DNA from: Neoarius graeffei
Taxonomy: Eukaryota; Chordata; Actinopteri; Siluriformes; Ariidae
Direction: 5' to 3'
Assembly (NCBI RefSeq): GCF_027579695.1
Contig: NC_083571.1
Location: forward strand, 48,392,890 to 48,456,889
DNA length: 64,000 nucleotides
Below are positions 46,901-54,400 of this stretch, piece by piece. Both the position numbers and the translations under genes were made by a program. Below the pieces are notes generated by a model, which was not told the origin of the DNA, did no database searches, and was given only the letters and a program-made list of their open reading frames with translations. Position 1 is the stretch's first letter, and each line of letters begins with the position of its first letter.

Positions 46901-49900
46901 AAGTCCCACAATGATAAAAGAGCGCATAACATTTACAAACGTACTGTACACCACACAAAGCACAGACAGCCAGTAAAGTCTTATGAAATCGCGCGTTATC
47001 TTGTGGTAGCGAGACTTCGTTCCACTTCTGATCATGCGCACACCGCATTGCGAGAATCCCGCTAACCGTGAATTAACATTTTGTTTGAAAAGCGTATTTC
47101 CACCTGAACGACTTTCACTAGCGACTGAAAAGATTCTGAATGGGCACTCCGGCAAGATCAACACAGACACTTGCTGTGACATGCAGCCTAGTGAGGTATT
47201 GGTGCAGACTGCTAAAAAAGCTGTCATGGAGTACAATTCAGAACATTAGAGTGACACTTTGTGTTTTTGTCAAACATTGGAGCTTTGTATTCATTCTGAA
47301 GGTTTATTGTTATTAATATTGAATAAAAAGTAACTGGGATATATCATTGTTAATTATCATTCAAATTTTAGGTAAATTATTTTAATTTGCATCTTATAAG
47401 GATTTTATAAGGGAAATACGGATTTTGGAGGTTGGTTATACAGGTTTGATTGACCAAAGGTTGACATATATGGAGATACTTAATTAGCAAATTAATCAAA
47501 ACAGACACTGAAACGTACATGCATGAAGCAAACAATTAAACAAATGACTATCAAAAGAACACTACCAAAATATAACAAATATAACAAAAAAAAATATAAA
47601 CTAATGTAAACTAATGTAAAATCATAATATACACTATTATTACACAATACACAATAACACATTAACAATTACCACTGTTCAAAATGAATAGCTCCAACAT
47701 TACAAATGCAGTAGTAGGTCTTGTTTAGTTAAAAATATAACGTAAATATTTGTGTCAGTGGTTGTAAATGTGTAGATATCATAGTTTATTGGGTCAGCTT
47801 CTGTTAAAACATTGCATAAGTCTAGTCTTGTCTAGTTAAGTCTAGTCTAAATGCGGAATAAACGTGGAAACACTGTCGTTCAAGCCAGGTGCCTCTGTCA
47901 GCTCTGGGGGCTAAGCACCCCCAAAGATCAGATGCTAGAATCGCCCCTGGTCAGCGAACTTACTCATAAACAGTTTCTTACCTTAAGCAAATGGCAAATC
48001 GCAGTCTTAAGAGGGCGAAAAAAAACGCAGCTCCAACCCGTTAAGGGTTTGCAAGACTCCAGCGATTGCTCTTAGAAAATAGTACTACTCGAATAATCTG
48101 CTCTGCACGAGAAGATGCAAGAGAACGCTTCCGGGGTGAACGCACCTTAAGTACCGGTGCAGTGACATACGTCACCCCCTGTCGCAAGCGACCTTGTTGG
48201 TATACAGACACTCGAACTGTATGCGCATGTGATGGACACCCAGGTGCTTACAGCACCGCCTCTGGCGGTCAGTAGAAATGAAATAGAACAACAATTTTCA
48301 CCTTTAAAGTTGTAGGCATGTTGTGTAAATCAAATGGTTCTAACCCCCCAAAATCCATTTTAATTCCAGCTTGTAATGTGACAAAACAGAACAAACACCA
48401 AGAGGGATGAATACTTTTGCAAGACACTGGGTACTTGTATGTATACACGAGTGGGAAATACACCACTCGTATTTTCATACAAACTACATCCAGGACCTGA
48501 GTAACATATATTTTTCATATCCTCACCAGGTGAGGATATTGATGAATTGTTTTGATTAACTTGTATAGATTTTGTTTGTGAATGAGTTTATATAATAAAA
48601 AGAAAATTGCACATTGGCTTGAAGATATAAAGTTTATCTTCTTGTGTTGAAAAACTTATTTTTCATACAAAATACATTGTGGACCTGAATAACATATTTT
48701 CCATATTTTCGCTCATGAGGATATTGATGACATCACTTCGAATGTTTTCTTGCTGACTTGACGCATGTTGTCAAAATGATGAACATTCACTGCGCTCGCT
48801 CATGAAATATTTTCACCACTTGAAGATAAACTTCATGTCTTTGTGTCACCATGTATTATCCTTTATGTGAAAAAATAAGTGCATCCCATGGAAATTGTAA
48901 TCTTTCTCAACATATTTAAACAAGCAAACATTTCACAATTTTAATACAGTGGCTACAGATAAAGGTGATATCCTGGGGGAGAAAAGGAAAATTAGCTCTT
49001 TCAATCATTTATTCAACAAAAATGTCAATAGATGTAATATTCTTTTGTGGAGAAAGTAACTACACCCTTGGCTTCAGAAGCTAGTGTTGCGCACCCCCAA
49101 CAGAAATAATTTCTTGTAGGCATTTTGCACAATTGAGCCCCTAAGAACCAGGGCGGGCCATCCCACATTTTTTTTATTTCGAGAAATTTCAATAAAGTTT
49201 AAGTTTTGTTGCATCTCTGAAGTACAGAATTTAACAAAAACTAGAATAGAAAGACATCACTAGTAAAGGTAAAATTTTTATGAATTACACTTATATGCCC
49301 CACCTCATAGACCCTCTAACTCATTTTTTTTTTTCAAAAATGTGGGATGGCCCACCCTGGTTCCTAGGGGCTCAATTGTCCACCAGTCTCTGACATCGGC
49401 TTGCTTAATTTTTTGACCACCCTTCCATACAAAATTCCCTCAGGTGCAAGATGGTTGAGGGATTTCTTGTATGTGCTGCCCTTTTCAAATCTCCCCAGAA
49501 CATTACAATGGGGTTCAACTCTGGACTTTGACTAGGCCATTCCATAACCCTCCATTTCTTCCTTTTGAGCCATTCCGTGATGAATTTGCGAGTGTGTTTA
49601 GGGTCATTATCTTGTTGAAAGGTCCACCCTGGTTCAACTTCAACTTTTGAACAGATGGCCAAACATTATCTTCAAGCACTCTTTGATATGATTCAGCATT
49701 CATAGTTCAATCAATGAATGCAAGCTTCCCAGTCTCTGTGAGACAGTGAAGCACCCCCAAATCATAACATTTCCACCACAATGCTTCACAGTTGGTATGA
49801 AGTTCTTCTCCTGAAAAGTCTGTGCCACACATTCAATTTGTCTGTCCAGAGCATGTTATTCTAAAAGTTCTTGCCTTTGCCTATACGTTCATTGGCAACT

Positions 49901-51417
49901 GTAGTCTTGCGTTAATGTTCCTTTTGGATAGCAAAGGTGTCTCCTGGCACACCTCCCATGCAGTCAAATTTGTCCAATCTCTTTCTGATTTTAGATTCAT
50001 GCACTTCCACAGCAACAGTTACAAGAGTTACTTGCAGGTCCAATGATGAAATTTTGGGGTTCTTGGCGACTTCTTTTAGCATTAAATGGTCTACTCTTGG
50101 GCTGAATTTGCTGGGGCTGTCAGTCCTGGAAAAATTGGCAGTTGTCTGAAATCTACACTGCTTGTAGGTGATTTTCTTTACATTGGGATAATTTATCCAT
50201 CCATCCATTATCTGTAGTCACTTATCCTGCTCGACAGGGTCGCAGGCAAGCTGGAGCCTATCCCAGCTGACTATGGGCGAGAGGCGGCGTACACCCTGGA
50301 CAAGCTGTCAGGTTATGGCAGGGCTGACACAGAGACAAACAACCATTCACACTCACATTCACACCTACGGTCAATTTAGAGTCACCAGTTAACCTAACCT
50401 GCATGTCTTTGGACTGTGGAGGAAACTGGAGCACCCGGAGGAAACCCACACAGACATGGGGAGACACGGGGAGAACATGCAAACTCCACACAGAAAGGCC
50501 CTCGCCAGCCACTGGACTCAAACTCAGGACCCTCTTGCTGTGAGGCGACAGTGCTAACCACTACACCACCTGTGGAATGATTTAGTTCTAATAATTTAGA
50601 GAGCTTTTTCAATCCCTTGCCAGATTCATTGGCATCCACAATGTTTTTTTTTTTCTTCCCAAGTCCTGAGAGAGCTCTTTCGATCTTGGCATGATGACAC
50701 TACACACTTCAGTAACAAAGAGAACACCAGACCTAAATGTCAGGTTTAAATAAGACAGATTCCACATACACCTCCACCTGCAGGAGGTTCTAATCAATGG
50801 CACCTAATCTTGAACACCTGATTCTAATTTTATGGACTTTAAAGTGTGATAAATATAAGGGTGTACTTACTTTTCAAGGGTGTCCTTCCTTTTTTTTTGA
50901 CTGATTTTAATTTAAATTATGAAAATTGATTACAAATGTCAAGTTTGTCATTTGGGCGGCACAGTGGTGTAGTGGTTAGCGCTGTCGCCTCACAGCAAGA
51001 AGGTCCTGGGTTCGAGCCCCGGGGCCGGCGAGGGCCTTTCTGTGTGGAGTTTGCATGTTCTCCCCGTGTCCGCGTGGGTTTCCTCCGGGTGCTCCGGTTT
51101 CCCCCACAGTCCAAAGACTTGCAGGTTAGGTTAACTGGTGACTCTAAATTGACCATAGGTGTGAATGTGAGTGTGAATGGTTGTCTGTGTCTATGTGTCA
51201 GCCCTGTGATGACCTGGCGACTTGTCCAGGGTGTACCCCGCCTTTCGCCCATAGTCAGCTGGGATAGGCTCCAGCTTGCCTGCGACCCTGTAGAAGGATA
51301 AAGTGGCTAGAGATAATGAGAAGTTTGTCATTTGTTGGAATATATTACCTTTATCTGTAGGTTTCCATTAGATTTACTTCTTTTTTTCTTTTTTTCACAT
51401 GACTGTGTGTACTGTGT

Positions 51418-51474
<57 letters not shown>

Positions 51475-54400
51475 TCCTGAGAACCAACCCATAGACTTGT
51501 GTCCTCTGTATTTGATATATGTTTTACGTGCACACCCTCTTACTCTTTCAAGCTATTCACTTGAATCCTGGTACCTTGTAAAGAGTACATCCTGGGCTTT
51601 CCAGTGATATATCATGTGACTAGGAGGATTGCTGGGAAATTCCTAGTAAGGAAATCACAATAAAAGAGAAATTGAGAGACAAATTTTTTTCTTGGTTCCC
51701 AGGAGGTTTTGTATACAGTGTATGTATATATGTATATAATTATTTACACAACATGCCTACCACTTTAAAGGTGCAAAGTGTTTTTTTTTTAATTGTGACT
51801 CAAACAATAATTAAGATGAAACAAAAAAACCCCAGAAATCTGCAGTGTGCATAGGTATTCACCCCTTTCATACAAACCAATCACTTCCAACCAGTTCACT
51901 TCATAAGTCACATAATTACCTGATTTAAATGAGTTTGATTGCACCTGTCAAAGTGTCACATGATGTCTGTATAAATCAGCCTGTTCTGGAAGGATCCTGA
52001 CTCTGCTACACTACCAAGCAAGCAACATGAAAACCAAGGAGCCTCCAAACAGGTCAGAGACAAAGTTGTAGAGAAGTATAGATCAGGGTTGGATTATAAA
52101 AAAAAAAATCCCAAACTTTGAATATCCCAGGGAGCACCATTAAATCTATTATAGCAAAATGGAAAGAATATGGCACCACTACAAACCTGACACTAGAAGG
52201 CCACCCACCAAAACTCACAGACCGGGCAAGGAGGGCATTAATCAGAGGTCCAACAAAGACACCAAAAATAACACTGAAGGAGCTGCAAAGATCCACAGCA
52301 GAGATGGGAGTATCTGTCCATAGGACCACTTTAAGGACCACACTCAACAAAGTGTGACTTTATGGAAGAGTGGCCAGAAAAAAAAAGCCAGTGCTGAAAG
52401 AAAAAAAAATACTTTTGGAGTTTGCCCATTAGCATGTGGCAGACTCCCCAAACACATGGAAGAATATTCTGTGGTCAGATGAAACTAAAATTGATCTTTT
52501 TGGCCATCATGGGAAATGCCATGTGTGGTGCAAACCCAACACCCTGAGAACACCATTCCTACAGTGAAGCATGGTGGTGGCAGCATCATGTTGTGGGATG
52601 TTTTTTTTCATTTGTAGGGACAAGAAAGCTGGTCAGGATTGAAGGAAAGGTTCAAGGAAAAATGAATCGCTCTAAATACAAGGCAATTCTGGAGGAAAAC
52701 CTGTTTGAGCCAGCCAGAGGTTTGAGATTGGGACAAAGGTTCACATTCCAGCAGGACAATGACCCAAAACATACTGCTAAAGCTACACTGGAATGGTTTA
52801 AAGGGAAACATTTAAATGTCTTGGAATGGCCTAGTCAAATGCCAGACCTCAATCCAATTGAGAATCTGTGGCATAACTTGAAGATTGCTGTACACCAATG
52901 CCACCCATCTAACTTGAAGGAGTTGGAGCAGTTTTGCCTTGAGGAATGGGCAAAAATCCCAGTGGCTAGATGTGCTAAGCTAATAGAAACATATCCCAAG
53001 AGACTTGCAGCTGTAACTTTCAGCTGTATTGACTTTCAGGGGTGAATACCTATGCACACACCAGATTTCTGTTTTTTCATCTTATTGTTTGTGTCACAAT
53101 AAAAAAAAAAAAAACAATGGTCACCTTTAAAGTGCCGTGTAAAAAAATCAATTTTAATTTCAGCTTGTAATGTGACAAAACAGGACAAACACATATATAC
53201 ACACCATGTGTTTATCAGTGTCACCTTGTTGTTGGGGGGTAGTGTGTGTGTCTTCTTCAAGCTCAGGTCCTCTACACCTGCTTGTTAGTCTGGAACTTGG
53301 ATCTTAGCTCTGTTGTACTCAACCACTTTTGCTGATATGTCCCATTGGGACTTGGGGACTTCTAGTCCGAACTCAGCACAAATGTTTCTGTACACTATCC
53401 CAGCCACTTGGTTATGCCTCTCAGTGTACGCTGTCTCAGCTTGCATCTTACACTCTGCTACTATGTGCTGGACTGTCTCAGGGGCATCTTTGCACAGCCT
53501 GCAAATGTCAGACGTGTCTTACCTGGGCTGAAGAGAAAAAGAACTGGACTGTTGCTCAGTGGACTTGATAAAACACAGTGGACCAGCACCAGCAGATGAC
53601 ATAGCACCCCCAAATCATCACAGACTGCAGAAACTTCACACTGGACTTCAAACACCTTGGATTCTGTGTTTCTCCACTCTTCCTCCAGAATCTAGGACCT
53701 TGATTTCCAAATGAAATGCAAAATTTACTTTAATCTTTAAAGAGGACTTTGAACTACTGAGCAACAGTCCAGTTCTTTCTCTCCTTAGCCCAGGTAAGAC
53801 GCTTTTGACGTTGTCTCTGGTTCAGAAGAGCTTGATATTAGGAATGCGACAGTGGTAGCCCCTTTCTTGAAGATGTCTGTGCGTGGTGGCTCTTGATGCA
53901 CCGACACCAGCCTCAGTCCACTCCTTGTGATGCTTTCCCACGTTCTTGATTCGACTTTTCTTGACAATCCTCTCAAGGCTGCAGTCATCCCTGTTGCTTG
54001 TGCACTTTTTCCAGCCAGCCTTTTCAGCAATGACCTTCTGTAGCTTACCTTCCTTGTGAAGTGTCCATGATTGGCCTCTCTCAAGTCAGCAGTCTTCCCC
54101 ATGATTGTGATTGTGTGTACTGAACTAGACCGAGAGATGCACGGTATTTATATTGTTTTACTCTGAGTCAAAATTTAAATATTTTGAGATACTGGATTTC
54201 TGATTGTCCTGGGCTATAAGCTGTAATCATCAAAATAAAAAAAAAAAAGTAATAAAATATTTCACTTTACTTGTAATGAATATAGAATATATGAAAGTTT
54301 ACCTTTCTGAATTAAATTATGAAAAAAAATAACTTTTTCATGATATTCCAATATTTTGAGATGTACTAGTATGTGTATACACACACACACACACACAGAC

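Larger units (their letters stand above)
41344..48287 (-). mobile_element. DIRS-type tyrosine-recombinase retrotransposon
   Basis: Inverted terminal repeats (41383-41550 and 48116-48275, opposite orientation), a GGTTATGTATGTAACCGCGG palindrome-like segment repeated in inverted form at 41349 and 41597, and minus-strand order gag, reverse transcriptase, RNase H, tyrosine recombinase. These together define DIRS elements, which integrate by a recombinase instead of a DDE integrase; consistent with that, I see no target duplication. A hAT element splits its 5' region. Frames are broken. Confidence 0.88.
38549..48430 (-). mobile_element. Tc1-like element C, outer layer of a second nested cluster
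   Basis: Left end GTCTTGCAAAAGTATTCATC and right end inverse GATGAATACTTTTGCAAGAC (about 48400-48424). It is interrupted by a LINE (39106-40414) and by a DIRS element (41344-48287). Its right-hand remnant (48288-48430) continues the sequence that stops at 41343. Confidence 0.88.
48880..51350 (-). mobile_element. Tc1-like element G with nested MITE and two SINEs
   Basis: A decayed Tc1-type element whose minus-strand transposase spans 49405-50692. Interruptions at 49131-49378, 50195-50573 and 50955-51320 break it. Outer ends are poorly defined, so the limits are approximate. Confidence 0.65.
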
